From Halobacteriovorax sp. (lineage in GTDB: Bacteria; Bdellovibrionota; Bacteriovoracia; Bacteriovoracales; Bacteriovoracaceae), in the NCBI GenBank assembly GCA_020048985.1, contig JAIFLR010000057.1:1-32252 (forward strand): 32,252 nucleotides of DNA, in the 5' to 3' direction. The notes below the pieces were generated by a model. That model saw nothing but the letters and a program-made list of their open reading frames with translations, ran no database searches and was not told the origin of the DNA. This document shows positions 1-9,470 of this stretch, piece after piece. The first letter of the stretch is position 1; the number at the start of each line of letters is the position of its first letter. The position numbers were made by a program, and so were the translations under genes.

Positions 1-538
1 CTCTACGATAACTATGAAAATGACTGTTACAACACGTACAAACCGGTGCAATCTCAATGAGGAGGTGGGGAAAGTTTTCCCTCAGAAGTCGGCGAGCCTC
101 TTGTTGTAAATCGAAATAAAGTTTTCCGTCCACCTCTTTAAAGAAGGGACTGTCCTGAAAGTTTTCTTTGAAGTCCGGAGTCACTTCAAAACAACAAACG
201 TGAATGCTTGGACCAATTAAAACTCTCTGCGGAAGAATAAGTGAAATTTCAGGTCGATTGATAATACCATCAGCCAAACCTCTCCATCCTGCATGAAGAA
301 AAACGACTCCCTTTTCCCCTTCAATGACAACGGGAAGGCAGTCGGCAGTTTTAATAACCATCGGTGCATTTAACTGATCCCAAGAAGCTATCATACCATC
401 TGCTTCAGCTGGCAGCGTTTCAATAGAAACTATCTCCACTCCGTGAACTTGAGTGACATGATGAAAATTCATCTCTGGTTTGTTGGCCCATGTTTCGAAT
501 CGACCCTTATTAAGAGTCTCACTGAATACGTATGACAT
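1..538 (-). CDS. pgeF: PgeF/YfiH family protein (peptidoglycan editing factor / polyphenol oxidase-like), 3' end cut by window edge
   Basis: The ATG is at 538-536 and the frame stays open to the left edge (about 179 codons), so only the last part is missing. Visible family landmarks are HHVTQVHG near residue 26, KTADCLPV, HAGWRG, and near the edge CTCCNSHFHSYRR, which matches the usual C-terminal Cys plus SYRR signature. The conserved His and Cys residues are the metal/active-site ligands of this family. YfiH/PgeF proteins are cytoplasmic and are described as purine nucleoside phosphorylase/laccase-like enzymes and as removing wrongly incorporated L-Ser from peptidoglycan precursors. The gene starts 29 nt after the rluD-like gene on the same strand, a common bacterial pairing, and is probably cotranscribed with it. 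Family assignment is firm; the physiological role is known-family inference. Confidence 0.88.
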   Translation of the reverse strand, partial: MSYVFSETLNKGRFETWANKPEMNFHHVTQVHGVEIVSIETLPAEADGMIASWDQLNAPMVIKTADCLPVVIEGEKGVVFLHAGWRGLADGIINRPEISLILPQRVLIGPSIHVCCFEVTPDFKENFQDSPFFKEVDGKLYFDLQQEARRLLRENFPHLLIEIAPVCTCCNSHFHSYRR

Positions 539-567
539 GGGGAATATTGTAGCCTTAAAATTGTCCG

Positions 568-1539
568 CTACAAAGCACGGATTACTGCCTGGAAAATTTC
601 TGGAGGTGGTGCACTGAAGTGTAATTTTTCTTTGGTGATGGGGTGAACAAAACCGAGTTCTTTGGCATGTAGTAGCTGATAGGGATAATCGCCGAGAATT
701 GTCCGGATTTCTGGAGAAAGTTTATTCATTCCAGTGGGACCATAGCCGTAAAGTGTGTCGCATATAATCGGACATTTCACTAGCTGGGACATGTGCACTC
801 TGATTTGGTGAGTGCGACCTGTTTCAAGTTTGAGTTCAACATGAGTGCAGGATTCATAGCGCTTGATCACTTTAAAGTGAGTGATGGCTTTTTTACCAAC
901 AGGAACATTGGCCATCATCTTGAGACGATTGGTTGGATGTCTCCCGATGGTGGAATTTAGTAAACCAGAGCTACCGTTGGGATTACCCAAAACGAGAGCT
1001 TCATATTTGCGGTCTATATCGTGAGTTGAAAAAAGTAACGCCAGCCCCTCGTGCGTGGCCTGATCTTTGGCCACAACCATTACACCAGATGTTCCCATAT
1101 CAAGTCGGTGAACAATTCCTGGTCTTTTTTCTGCGCCAATGCCCTTTAAGTCCGGACAGTGATAAAGAATCGCATTCACCAGAGTGCCGGTGTAATGTCC
1201 CGGGGCGGGGTGAACAACCAGGCCGGCAGGTTTGTTAATTATTATAAGGTGAGCATCTTCAAATAAAATATCCAGAGGAATATTTTCAGCAACCAAATCA
1301 GAAGGAATGGGAGGGGGGACTTCGATTTCAATAACTGTTCCTGCTGCAGGCATCTTATTAAGACTTAAAGAGACAGTCTCACTTGAGATGTCTTCACTTT
1401 CAAAAAGTCTTTTGATCGTTGAGCGGGAGAACTGGGACAATTTAGCCGCGAGATAAACGTCGAGACGCTTGAATTGCTCTCGATCCTCTAATGTGACAGT
1501 GATTTCAACATCAGCATTTTCGGACGGAGTTTCAGTCAT
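568..1539 (-). CDS. rluD: RluA/RluD-family 23S rRNA pseudouridine synthase
   Basis: The 323-residue protein has an N-terminal S4-like RNA-binding domain (about residues 20-80) followed by an RluA-type catalytic domain. The catalytic motif HRLDMGTSG lies at residues 144-152, with Asp147 as the expected nucleophile. Further family blocks are INKPAGLVVHP near residue 102 and GRTHQIRVHMSQL in the C-terminal third. Members isomerise uridine to pseudouridine in large-subunit rRNA; the S4 plus RluA layout and length fit RluD (helix 69), although RluC cannot be excluded by eye. Its ATG shares one base with the stop of the upstream J-like/HTH gene (TAATG), implying coupled translation in the operon that runs on into pgeF. 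Confidence 0.9.
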   Translation of the reverse strand: MTETPSENADVEITVTLEDREQFKRLDVYLAAKLSQFSRSTIKRLFESEDISSETVSLSLNKMPAAGTVIEIEVPPPIPSDLVAENIPLDILFEDAHLIIINKPAGLVVHPAPGHYTGTLVNAILYHCPDLKGIGAEKRPGIVHRLDMGTSGVMVVAKDQATHEGLALLFSTHDIDRKYEALVLGNPNGSSGLLNSTIGRHPTNRLKMMANVPVGKKAITHFKVIKRYESCTHVELKLETGRTHQIRVHMSQLVKCPIICDTLYGYGPTGMNKLSPEIRTILGDYPYQLLHAKELGFVHPITKEKLHFSAPPPEIFQAVIRAL

Positions 1540-2231
1540 TATTTCTGATTTTTAAGTTTCTTGAAATTCGCAAGAAAGCTCGCAGCAACCGCATCTGGAT
1601 TTAGTTTGAGAACTTTTGCGTATTGATACACATAACCACGAACATAAACATCTGCCGGAAGTTTCGGCAAATCTTCATTTTCAAGTGCTGTGATGTGCGT
1701 TTTGGAAATTCGGGTCATTTCCGCCATACGCTCAATAGACACATTCTTATATTCACGAATTTTTTTAAGGAATGGACCTGTAAAGTCAGTGCATTCAGCA
1801 ATCGTTTTATCAAACTCAGCATTTTCTTCGAACTCAAGTCCGAATTTTTTCTGAGCAGTAATTTTAGATACTTTTGCTTCGATCAGATTTGATCCAAAAT
1901 CTTCATATTGAACGGCGTCTTTCGAGCGAGTGTCAAAAGCGCTCTTCCCATGAGAAGGTTCTGCACTGTAGTTTTGACCAAAGCTAGATTGGTTAAATCC
2001 ACGGAGGCGGTCGTATTCACGACGTTTTTCCGGGAAACCTATAATTGAATAAGCTTCTTCGATAAGTCCTAAAACGGCATCACATTCATCTTTAGACATT
2101 AATGAATAAAGAGCAACGCTATCACCGGAATATGCATTCCTGGCACGTGCGTAAGCACTTTCAATTTCTTGAGGTGCCGCATTCGGTGGAATTTCGAGTA
2201 CGTCGTAGTAATTTTTCTTTTCAGCATCCAT
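1539..2231 (-). CDS. J-like domain plus RodZ-type helix-turn-helix protein, no membrane segment
   Basis: The ATG at 2231 is preferred over an in-frame TTG 24 nt upstream because an AGAGGA box lies about 10 nt before it; this gives about 230 residues. The N-terminus (YYDVLEIPPNAAPQEIESAY to KRREYDRLRGF) follows the J-domain pattern, but the HPD tripeptide that activates Hsp70 is absent: the loop reads AYSGDS. A charged linker follows. The last 75 residues match the cytoplasmic HTH_25 domain of RodZ (FLKKIREYKNVSIERMAEMT, then LPADVYVRGYVYQYAKVLKL). Unlike RodZ there is no transmembrane helix or periplasmic part after the HTH. The gene follows the MinD/ParA-like ATPase by 13 nt and overlaps rluD by one base. 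A role in ATPase-linked positioning or scaffolding is inference. Confidence 0.75.
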   Translation of the reverse strand: MDAEKKNYYDVLEIPPNAAPQEIESAYARARNAYSGDSVALYSLMSKDECDAVLGLIEEAYSIIGFPEKRREYDRLRGFNQSSFGQNYSAEPSHGKSAFDTRSKDAVQYEDFGSNLIEAKVSKITAQKKFGLEFEENAEFDKTIAECTDFTGPFLKKIREYKNVSIERMAEMTRISKTHITALENEDLPKLPADVYVRGYVYQYAKVLKLNPDAVAASFLANFKKLKNQK

Positions 2232-2244
2232 GCCTGAGGATCCT

Positions 2245-3180
2245 CTAGTATTCAATTAACCGGTGAACGATCCGGTCAAAATTATTAACTAATTTAGAGT
2301 TTGGGTATTCAATAAGCAGTGGTTTTCTTTTTCTCACACTTTGCCAGACTGATTGGTCGTAATCTAAATAACCAGGAAAGGTCATTTCAATTCCAAAATA
2401 TCTGCGGCAGATACTCTGAATTGAGTAACCAATATCGATATCTGCTTGTGAGCGTACTTGGTTAATGATGAGATTTGGCCTGAACTGCGCCATCTCTGCT
2501 TTAACTCGAAGGCCAACCTCTGGGTTGATCTCGGCAATTTTCTTCATTAAATCTGCAGGTGAAGCGGAACTTCCTGAAGTCACTTTGGCATTCATCGTTT
2601 CAAGAATCATTGGCTCTATTTCGGCCATGCCTTCAACCATCTTCAGGCGGCGGTAGAAAACTGATTTAATAAAACGATAAGTATTTTCAATCGATGTAGG
2701 CTCTGGAAGTACAACCAAGATACCTTTGTCGGCAGAAATGAAAAAATCAATTGTGTTAAAAGCTGTACCGGCACCAAGATCAAACAGAATATAGTCTGCA
2801 TCCAAATCGCCAAGCTTTCTGATGATTTGGTTTTTATGCATGTGCTTTAAATTGGCCATCCCAATTTCGTCTTGAGCACCACTAATGATCTTAAGATTTT
2901 GAATTGGGGTAGGTACCAATAGGTCTTCAAAATTGGTAATTTTTTTTGAAATGTAATCAGACAGAGTAACAGGCGGAATTGGTAGTCCTAAACAAGTGTG
3001 AAGATTCGCTCCACCCAGATCTAGATCTACTGCCACAACTTTGTTTCCCATTAAGGCGAGACAAATGGCAACGTTAGCAGACACCAAGCTTTTGCCCACT
3101 CCACCTTTACCGCCACCGATGGCCCAAATTTTTTTCGAATTTGGAAGCAGAGCTTCCTTATCCATATCATCATTCATCAT
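2245..3180 (-). CDS. MinD/ParA-type P-loop ATPase
   Basis: The 311-residue cytoplasmic ATPase has the deviant Walker A motif of the MinD/ParA/SIMIBI class, GGGKGGVGKS at residues 22-31, followed by VVAVDLDLGGANLH (A' motif) and ILFDLGAG (Walker B region). It resembles the FleN/FlhG and MinD-like proteins that control polar structures or cell positioning. No C-terminal amphipathic membrane-targeting helix is obvious by eye. Two adjacent ATGs start the frame; a GGGA-containing site precedes the first. It is the first gene of the four-gene minus-strand operon, with the J-like/HTH gene directly behind it, so that protein is the natural candidate partner. The exact cargo cannot be read from the sequence. 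Confidence 0.85.
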   Translation of the reverse strand: MMNDDMDKEALLPNSKKIWAIGGGKGGVGKSLVSANVAICLALMGNKVVAVDLDLGGANLHTCLGLPIPPVTLSDYISKKITNFEDLLVPTPIQNLKIISGAQDEIGMANLKHMHKNQIIRKLGDLDADYILFDLGAGTAFNTIDFFISADKGILVVLPEPTSIENTYRFIKSVFYRRLKMVEGMAEIEPMILETMNAKVTSGSSASPADLMKKIAEINPEVGLRVKAEMAQFRPNLIINQVRSQADIDIGYSIQSICRRYFGIEMTFPGYLDYDQSVWQSVRKRKPLLIEYPNSKLVNNFDRIVHRLIEY

Positions 3181-3388
3181 TTAACTTTTCCCGTTACAAA
3201 ATTATATGAAGCAATTTCAGGGTTTGGGAAGGCTAATTATTTAATGATTTTCGCCAGATAGGCTTAAAATGAGTAAATGACCACCTCATGGGTAGACGCT
3301 TGAGGGCTAATCCATTACATTGTCTGAACTAAGCAACTATCGAACTCGAGGGATTTTATTTAATCCTCGGCAAACTTAAGGAGCAGGG

Positions 3389-4066
3389 ATGTCAGTGTCT
3401 CAAACTCAAAATTACGATTCTTCTTTAGATAAAGTCCTTCACAAGCGTTCTGATCTTCATCTTCTCCGCAAAATTTGGCACATATCAACCGGTTCAATCG
3501 GTCTTTTTCTCTTCACGAGATCACCGCAAGATCAACAGTTCTGGGCATTTATCGTTCTCGCCATTGCCCTGGCCGGTTTTGTTCTGGATATTACTCGTTC
3601 ACGTTACCTCGCGCTCAATCACCTAGTGATTAAATTCGCTGGGCCTTTAATGCGTCGTTCAGAGAAAGAAGGGATGAGTGGTCTTCCTTTCTATGCTCTG
3701 GGTGTATCTCTCTCTTTATTCTTCTACAACCGTGACATCGCTGTCCTGTCGGTAATGTTTCTGGTTTTCTCAGATCCTTTGTCGTCTTTTTTTGGTGTGC
3801 TTTATGGAAAGGACAAAATCATGCCTAATAAGTCGCTCCAAGGCGCTGTTGCCGGTTTTTTTACCTGCTACCTCATTACCTTGTTTTACACTATGAATCA
3901 CGTGACGCTTGGAAATCATATTTTGATCTTCGCTGTGGTTGCCGGGATGATTGGTGCCTTATCTGAACTTGTATCGGCTTTCAATGTTGATGATAATCTC
4001 ACCATTCCGGTTCTCTCGGGTCTAGGCATGACAGTGCTAAATCATTTTGTTAATGTTTTTCCATGA
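3389..4066 (+). CDS. SEC59/VTE5/DGK1-type integral membrane lipid kinase-like protein
   Basis: The 225-residue protein starts at an ATG behind an AAGGAGCAGGG ribosome site. After a soluble N-terminus containing RKIWHISTG there are about five to six hydrophobic segments. The diagnostic stretch SDPLSSFFGVLYGK followed by KSLQGAVAGFF (about residues 130-160) matches the conserved Asp/Gly-rich and KSxxGxxAGF block of the CTP-dependent dolichol/phytol/diacylglycerol kinase family, which is related to phosphatidate cytidylyltransferases. Members phosphorylate an isoprenoid alcohol or diacylglycerol in the membrane; the substrate here is not predictable. Its stop overlaps the start of the next gene by 4 nt (ATGA), so the two are coupled. 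Confidence 0.7.
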   Translation: MSVSQTQNYDSSLDKVLHKRSDLHLLRKIWHISTGSIGLFLFTRSPQDQQFWAFIVLAIALAGFVLDITRSRYLALNHLVIKFAGPLMRRSEKEGMSGLPFYALGVSLSLFFYNRDIAVLSVMFLVFSDPLSSFFGVLYGKDKIMPNKSLQGAVAGFFTCYLITLFYTMNHVTLGNHILIFAVVAGMIGALSELVSAFNVDDNLTIPVLSGLGMTVLNHFVNVFP

Positions 4067-4560
4067 GATTGATTTTAGCTCTTCTATTTGTTCCCTCATT
4101 TGCTTTCGCTGCAAAAATCCCTGTGGATATTTTTGACCAGTCAAAGCTTGAGAACCTATTAAGAAACATTCCATCGTCTTTAAATCGCACTGAAGTTCAC
4201 GAAGGATTCGTTCGTCAGCACCATGAATTTCCCAAAAACAAAAAAGCTAATTTTCGTATCAAGTGCTACGCGGATTATTTCGGACAAGCCAAAATTCCTA
4301 GCTTCGAGACCTGTGAATTTGATCTTTCATCTAATACACTTTCCGGTGATGAGTTAACCCTCACAATCTCAGACTCGGGATTGGTAAACTCACTTCGTGA
4401 AGCGATGTCTTACGGGGATGAAGTCAAAAAATTCTACTCAACAGAAAGAGTCTATGGACAGGCCAGTGATGGTGCGCTGAGAGACCTCTTTCGATATGCT
4501 TTTATTTGTAAGCGTGATGCTTGCGAAGTTACGGTTACACTTAAGCCTGCCAAGCCTTAA
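4063..4560 (+). CDS. small exported protein of unknown function
   Basis: The 165-residue protein begins with a clear Sec signal peptide (MRLILALLFVPSFAFA, likely cleaved before AKIP). The mature part has four cysteines (in FRIKCYADYF, ETCEFD, AFICKRDACEV), which suggests disulfides in the periplasm, and is predicted mainly beta by its alternating pattern. I do not recognise a family. It overlaps the stop of the SEC59-like gene by 4 nt, so expression is probably coupled, but no functional link is visible. Confidence 0.7.
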   Translation: MRLILALLFVPSFAFAAKIPVDIFDQSKLENLLRNIPSSLNRTEVHEGFVRQHHEFPKNKKANFRIKCYADYFGQAKIPSFETCEFDLSSNTLSGDELTLTISDSGLVNSLREAMSYGDEVKKFYSTERVYGQASDGALRDLFRYAFICKRDACEVTVTLKPAKP

Positions 4561-4633
4561 TCCTAAAGTTTTGTCCCTAAATACCCGACTAGAGTAATAG
4601 GTAGTAATGCCTCAAACTTAAGGGAGGGGATAA

Positions 4634-5356
4634 ATGCGCATGTATTTGATTTTATTCTCCCTTTTGGCGCTTATAGGGTGCCAAGAAAAGTTTGAGGAAG
4701 GCTGCGCTGAGGCCAACTGTACGGTTACCGAATCAAAGCAGGCGGTCGATATCACTTATACCAGCACCCACACCGTCAGCCTCGGTGAGTATTCTGTTTT
4801 TTCACCAGACTCATTCGAAACCAATGGTAATGATTTTACCTGCTCCATTCCGCAAACTTTAATCGATGCAGGTTTTGTTATTACTCCAACCTGTGACATT
4901 TACGGTGTGCCGTTAAAGACATTGAGCGGAACTTTTATCATTACGATTTTGGATTTTGAAACTTCCGAGGATAAATCAGTTCTGATTGAAATAAACGTCA
5001 CGGGAGGAAGTGGGTGTAATGGTTATGGTAACGAAGTAACTATTGTCGACTATCCTTTCGCCGGATCTCCCTCGTTTTCATTTTGCGTAGAGAGTGATCA
5101 GCATATTTCAACAGTCGCTGGGGGACTGGGAATTACACTACCTGGAAATGGATGCCTAGGAGCTTGCACAGCAAGCTTAGCAATTTTGGAATCGGGGTCT
5201 TTGGATCAATCTGAGGTAACTGCCCTAACTCCCGCACAGGTCGCTGCTGATTATGTTTTGTTCGATGTAGGGTACGCTTTGACTGATATAAGTCTTAATC
5301 TTTCCCCTCCGTTGCAGGCATTTTGCCTACTTTCCTCGCCAGCGTGCCCCCCTTAA
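4634..5356 (+). CDS. predicted lipoprotein, unknown function
   Basis: A strong ribosome site (AAGGGAGGGG) precedes the ATG. The 240-residue product has a lipoprotein signal with the lipobox LIGC at residues 13-16, so it should be acylated on Cys16. The mature protein is Thr/Ser-rich and cysteine-rich (about ten further Cys) with beta-like alternation, and includes a segment similar in style to bacterial Ig-like or putative surface folds (TLSGTFIITILDFETS). No catalytic motif is visible. Surface or outer-membrane location is inferred from the lipobox; the function is unknown. Confidence 0.7.
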   Translation: MRMYLILFSLLALIGCQEKFEEGCAEANCTVTESKQAVDITYTSTHTVSLGEYSVFSPDSFETNGNDFTCSIPQTLIDAGFVITPTCDIYGVPLKTLSGTFIITILDFETSEDKSVLIEINVTGGSGCNGYGNEVTIVDYPFAGSPSFSFCVESDQHISTVAGGLGITLPGNGCLGACTASLAILESGSLDQSEVTALTPAQVAADYVLFDVGYALTDISLNLSPPLQAFCLLSSPACPP

Positions 5357-5400
5357 CTTATTGAATTTTGGAGTTTGTTAGAAAGGTATTAATCTATATC

Positions 5401-5805
5401 ATGCTTAAAGTTCTCACGTTTTCGACATTCATTCTTTTTGCTCAAGCCGCTACTGCCAATGATTTTCTTCGATCCGGGAAGCAGGTTTTGATCTGTCACA
5501 ATGAGACACATTTTAGAGTTAACTGGGAGGACTTCGAAGTAGAAGGGAAATCTTATTCAGTGAGGACAAGAAATTTCTTAACTAGTTATTTTCCAGAAAT
5601 TATTCGTGATGGAGTTGAGGATTCTTATAAAATTACTGAAAAAGAAGTTGAATACATTAAAGGCAAAGCGCGGCCCATAAATTCGGGGAGCTTCAGCCTT
5701 GGTCCAACTCTAACTTATGGTTCAACTAAGCCTCATCGAGTGAGTTATCATTATATTGATAAAGATTTAGTTGAAGCTGAGATTTCTAAGTTCTGTAAAA
5801 AGTAA
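5401..5805 (+). CDS. small exported protein of unknown function
   Basis: I choose the ATG at 5401 (134 residues) because the signal peptide MLKVLTFSTFILFAQAATA then starts properly; a longer reading from a TTG at 5368 would put charged residues before it and has no ribosome site. Even the ATG has only a distant AGAAAGG. The mature part contains two cysteines (LICHN and the C-terminal FCKK) that could pair. No family is recognised. It ends immediately before the convergent leuS stop, leaving no space for a terminator between them. Confidence 0.6.
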   Translation: MLKVLTFSTFILFAQAATANDFLRSGKQVLICHNETHFRVNWEDFEVEGKSYSVRTRNFLTSYFPEIIRDGVEDSYKITEKEVEYIKGKARPINSGSFSLGPTLTYGSTKPHRVSYHYIDKDLVEAEISKFCKK

Positions 5806-8211
5806 TTATTCTTTCACTACAAAATTACAAATTTTCCCAGGCACATATATTTCTTTAACAATCGTTCCTTGAAGGTATTTCGCCACTTTCTCATCACCTT
5901 TAATAATCGCCATTAAATGGTCTTTAGAGATGTCTGGATCAACCTCAAAGGTCGCACGAGTTTTACCGTTAATTTGGACGGCCACTGTAATGAGCTCGTC
6001 CTTGGCCAAAAGAGGGTCAAATTCAGGCCAGGCTTCGTAGGCCAGGGACTTGGTGTGACCCAAATGTTGCCAAATCTCTTCTGCCAAATGGGGAGCAAAT
6101 GGGCTGAGGATCAGGGCGAATTTCTTGGCACTGGCACTTGATACTTTCCCGCTCTTATAAAGATGATTCAAAAAGATCATCATTTGAGAGATGGCCGTAT
6201 TAAAGTGAAGTTCATGAATATCTTCAGTCACTTTTTTAATGAGTTTATGTAGCTCTTTAATATTCCCTGTCGGCTCTACCTCAGAGTCAGTGTAATTGTT
6301 TTTATCAAGGAAGAAGCGGTTGGCACGAGTGAGGAAGTTATAAACACCTTTCACACCATTCATTGACCAAGGTTTAGTCTTATCCAGAGGACCCATAAAC
6401 ATTTCGTATAAACGAAGGGCGTCGGCTCCGTACTCTTTTACTACCGCATCCGGATTAATCACGTTTCCGCGAGACTTACTCATCTTCTCGCCGTCTTCTC
6501 CGAGAATCATTCCCTGGTTTACCAGCTTATGGAACGGCTCCTTAGTTGAAACGAGTCCCAGGTCATAAAGCACTTTATGCCAGAAACGAGAGTAGAGAAG
6601 GTGAAGAACAGCATGTTCAGCTCCACCGACATAGAGATCTACCGGCATCCAGTAGTTTTCAATTTTTGAATTCCAAGGTTCTGTTTTATTTTCTGGATCA
6701 CAAAAACGAAGGTAGTACCAACAAGAGCCCGCCCACTGAGGCATGGTATTTGTTTCGCGTTTCGCTTTTTTTCCAGTCTTGGGATCAATGACATTAACCC
6801 ATTCATCAATCGTAGCGAGTGGTGATTCACCAGTTCCAGCTGGCTCGTATTTTTCTACAGCAGGAAGGGCCACTGGAAGCTCATCAACGTCGAGGCATCT
6901 TACTGTTCCATCTTCAAATTTAAGAATAGGGAACGGTTCTCCCCAGTAGCGCTGGCGAGAGAAAAGCCAGTCACGAAGTTTGTAATTAATCTTTTTTGTT
7001 CCGAGATTTTTTTCTTCAAGCCATGCGATCATTTTTTTGATGGCATCTACTTTATTCAAACCATTTAAAAAATCTGAATTAACATGCTCACCATCTTCAG
7101 TAAAAGCCGCCTCATCAACGTTTCCACCTTTTAATACTTCAATGATTGGAAGATTATATTTTTTGGCAAATTCATGATCTCTATCATCGTGGGCAGGCAC
7201 TGACATAATGGCACCAGTGCCGTAAGTATGAAGTACGTAATCAGCTATATAAACAGGGATTTTATTTCCATTGGCCGGGTTAATGGCATAAGCACCTACG
7301 AAAGTTCCAGTTTTGTCTTTGTTTAACTCAGTTCTTTCAAGGTCAGATTTTAGAGCGGCCGTATCACGGTAAGTTTTGATTTCGTTTTTGTGGGCATCGG
7401 CCGCAATGACATCAACGAGGTTATGCTCGGGAGCAAGAACCATATAAGTCGCACCGAAAAGCGTATCAGGGCGCGAAGTAAAGACTTCAATCTCTTCAGA
7501 AGAATTCTCTACTTTGAACTTGATAATGGCGCCTTCTGATTTACCAATCCAGACTTTTTGCATCTCTTTAACCGAATCTGGCCAATCAAGAAGATCTAGA
7601 TCCTCTAACAAGCGTTCCGCGTACTCAGTGATTCTGAGCATCCACTGCTTCATGGGTTTTCTGATGACCGGGTGTCCACCCACTTCAGATTTTCCACCAA
7701 TCACTTCTTCGTTCGCTAAAACGGTTTTTAAATTCGGGCACCAGTTCACCATCATGTGAGACTCGTAAGCGAGTCCCTTATTAAAAAGCTGAACAAAAAT
7801 CCACTGAGTCCACTTGTAGTAATCAATGTTGGAAGTCGCAATTTCACGGTCCCAGTCATACGAGAAGCCCAGCATCTGGAGCTGACGTTTAAAAGTGGCG
7901 ATATTTTCTTGAGTGGTGATGTTTGGATGCACACCAGTTTTCATGGCATGGTTTTCGGCCGGCAGACCAAATGAATCCCAACCCATTGGGTGGAGAACAT
8001 TGAATCCCTTCATACGTTTGAAGCGCGCCATGATGTCAGTGGCGGTGTAGCCTTCAGGGTGACCCACGTGAAGACCTGCTCCAGATGGGTAAGGGAACAT
8101 ATCGAGAACGTAATACTTAGGTTTAGTTGTATCTAAAACGGTTTTAAATGTTTTATTTGCATCCCAATATTTTTGCCATTTAGGTTCGATTTCTGAAAAG
8201 TTGTATTCCAT
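5806..8211 (-). CDS. leuS: leucyl-tRNA synthetase
   Basis: The 801-residue class I aminoacyl-tRNA synthetase charges tRNA-Leu in the cytoplasm. The HIGH-type signature is HVGH at residues 48-51 within [14 protein letters not shown], and the KMSKS loop is at about 576-580 ([12 protein letters not shown]). The CP1 editing domain is present, with the threonine-rich [12 protein letters not shown] segment and a later [19 protein letters not shown] block. The WCPN zinc-region remnant and the anticodon-binding/C-terminal LeuS domain ([15 protein letters not shown]) are intact. Length is normal for the shorter bacterial form (about 800-860). The gene is last on the minus strand behind a set of exported proteins and is convergent with the gene ending at 5805. 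Confidence 0.97.
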   Translation of the reverse strand: MEYNFSEIEPKWQKYWDANKTFKTVLDTTKPKYYVLDMFPYPSGAGLHVGHPEGYTATDIMARFKRMKGFNVLHPMGWDSFGLPAENHAMKTGVHPNITTQENIATFKRQLQMLGFSYDWDREIATSNIDYYKWTQWIFVQLFNKGLAYESHMMVNWCPNLKTVLANEEVIGGKSEVGGHPVIRKPMKQWMLRITEYAERLLEDLDLLDWPDSVKEMQKVWIGKSEGAIIKFKVENSSEEIEVFTSRPDTLFGATYMVLAPEHNLVDVIAADAHKNEIKTYRDTAALKSDLERTELNKDKTGTFVGAYAINPANGNKIPVYIADYVLHTYGTGAIMSVPAHDDRDHEFAKKYNLPIIEVLKGGNVDEAAFTEDGEHVNSDFLNGLNKVDAIKKMIAWLEEKNLGTKKINYKLRDWLFSRQRYWGEPFPILKFEDGTVRCLDVDELPVALPAVEKYEPAGTGESPLATIDEWVNVIDPKTGKKAKRETNTMPQWAGSCWYYLRFCDPENKTEPWNSKIENYWMPVDLYVGGAEHAVLHLLYSRFWHKVLYDLGLVSTKEPFHKLVNQGMILGEDGEKMSKSRGNVINPDAVVKEYGADALRLYEMFMGPLDKTKPWSMNGVKGVYNFLTRANRFFLDKNNYTDSEVEPTGNIKELHKLIKKVTEDIHELHFNTAISQMMIFLNHLYKSGKVSSASAKKFALILSPFAPHLAEEIWQHLGHTKSLAYEAWPEFDPLLAKDELITVAVQINGKTRATFEVDPDISKDHLMAIIKGDEKVAKYLQGTIVKEIYVPGKICNFVVKE

Positions 8212-8247
8212 GATTTGCTCTTTGGATGATGTATTTTCGAATTAAAA

Positions 8248-9000
8248 TTATTTTTTTGCTTTAACAACTGCTGCTGCATTGGCCTTGACTCTGAACCAGT
8301 CATAGTCCCGAACTTCTAATTTGACTCCGAATGAATCACGAACATAGAAAGAACCAATATCACCTTCGCACTCTTTAGGGTCAGTATCATAACATTCACC
8401 TGGAATATTATCGTCGTAGCCCACGATCAAGATCACATGCCAGTAGTCTTCATCATTGTAATTGATGATTACCGGGCTCTTGTATTTCCAGAGAGATTCT
8501 TTAATTAATTCCACGTGGTCGTCATTCAAAACGTAAGTAGACCACTTGTTGCCATACTGGAAAAGCTTAATGGTTTCAATTTCTGGCAGGACAACTTTGG
8601 GAAGGCTTGAATATTGGGGATGTCTGTACCACACTGTGCTATTGGCGACTGAACCCTTCCAGGCTTCATAAGGCCAGTCTTTTATATTTATCCCGTACCC
8701 ACCGTTAAATCTTAGAACCGGTGTTTCAAAAAAAGATTTGGAAACTGTATTGGGAGCATTGATAACAAAAGATTCTGAAAGGTCATATTTTCCAAATGGC
8801 TTGGGATCTTTAATGCCATTTTCTTTGTTCGCTATCAGTTCCATGGCACCCGTTGAGGCCACAAATAAACAGGTATTGGTGTCGCCCTGATCCGGAGCTT
8901 CCTGAACATAATCCAATAACTCTGTGTATGAACTTGGGCGAGCAAAAGCTGCTGAAGTGATAAGGCAAAATAGGAATGAAAGGAACCTGATTTTTGACAT
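8248..9000 (-). CDS. exported papain-like (C1-type) cysteine protease-like protein
   Basis: The 250-residue product has a signal peptide (MSKIRFLSFLFCLITSAAFA). The mature part opens with the papain-type oxyanion/Cys block DQGDTNTCLFVASTGAMEL, placing the nucleophile at Cys44. The His block is DYWHVILIVGYDD (His188). The third block reads YVRDSFGV, where papain has IRNSWG, so the catalytic Asn is replaced by Asp222. Cys203 and Cys211 flank a short loop. The protein is probably periplasmic or secreted. The Asp substitution may alter or reduce activity. It starts 37 nt upstream of leuS and lies downstream of a hairpin terminator at 9037-9077, so it probably has its own promoter in that short gap. 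Confidence 0.72.
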   Translation of the reverse strand: MSKIRFLSFLFCLITSAAFARPSSYTELLDYVQEAPDQGDTNTCLFVASTGAMELIANKENGIKDPKPFGKYDLSESFVINAPNTVSKSFFETPVLRFNGGYGINIKDWPYEAWKGSVANSTVWYRHPQYSSLPKVVLPEIETIKLFQYGNKWSTYVLNDDHVELIKESLWKYKSPVIINYNDEDYWHVILIVGYDDNIPGECYDTDPKECEGDIGSFYVRDSFGVKLEVRDYDWFRVKANAAAVVKAKK

Positions 9001-9036
9001 GCTAAAAAATTAGCAATTGAAGGATGAAATGTAATT

Positions 9037-9077
9037 AAAAAAGGGACATCCGGCATCCGGCCATAGTCCCTTTTTTT
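9037..9077 (-). terminator. Rho-independent terminator, possibly bidirectional
   Basis: The inverted repeat AAAAAAGGGAC / GTCCCTTTTTTT encloses a loop of about 18 nt with a CATCCGG direct repeat. Both strands end in a T run. It sits 19 nt beyond the stop of the 124-residue exported protein (9096-9470) and before the start of the papain-like gene at 9000. Confidence 0.85.
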
Positions 9078-9095
9078 AACAGGGGGTATCTACTA

Positions 9096-9470
9096 TTAGA
9101 CCGAGAGGCAAGTGAGGGGGTATGTCATCTCGTGCCCTTTAGGAGAAGTGATTGAGAGGTAGTCATTAACGTCTGAAAACTCATTTTTGTTTTGGACGTT
9201 GATACGGTGCTTATTTCCGTCAATATAAAGAGTTTTAGTAAAGCCTAAGTGTTTAGTATGAGTGCGAACTGAATCGGCAGAGACTGAAGAGATCGAGCGG
9301 CTAACACCGGCTTCGTCTTCTTTACTGAATGAGATTCTTCCATCTTCGATAACGAAGCTTTTTTCACCGAATGCAGTTTTGCACTCGATAGCTCCGGAAG
9401 CAGCATAAGAGTTGTATGTGTGAACCATCGCCAAAAGACCTAAGAAAGCAAAGAGTGATGTAATTTTCAT
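9096..9470 (-). CDS. small exported protein of unknown function
   Basis: The start is set at the ATG at 9470 because an AGGGGAAC ribosome site lies about 7 nt before it and a signal peptide begins there (MKITSLFAFLGLLAMVHTYNSYA). This gives 124 residues. An upstream in-frame extension would bury the signal peptide. The mature part holds two cysteines (IECKTAFG and PLTCLSV) at its ends, probably a disulfide, and is mostly beta-like. No family is recognised. It is followed by a strong hairpin terminator at 9037-9077. Confidence 0.7.
   Translation of the reverse strand: MKITSLFAFLGLLAMVHTYNSYAASGAIECKTAFGEKSFVIEDGRISFSKEDEAGVSRSISSVSADSVRTHTKHLGFTKTLYIDGNKHRINVQNKNEFSDVNDYLSITSPKGHEMTYPLTCLSV

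Noticed and set aside
5913-7974. Several open frames on both strands inside leuS
   Set aside because: They are shadows of a fully recognisable leuS frame, with no ribosome sites and no sensible protein features.
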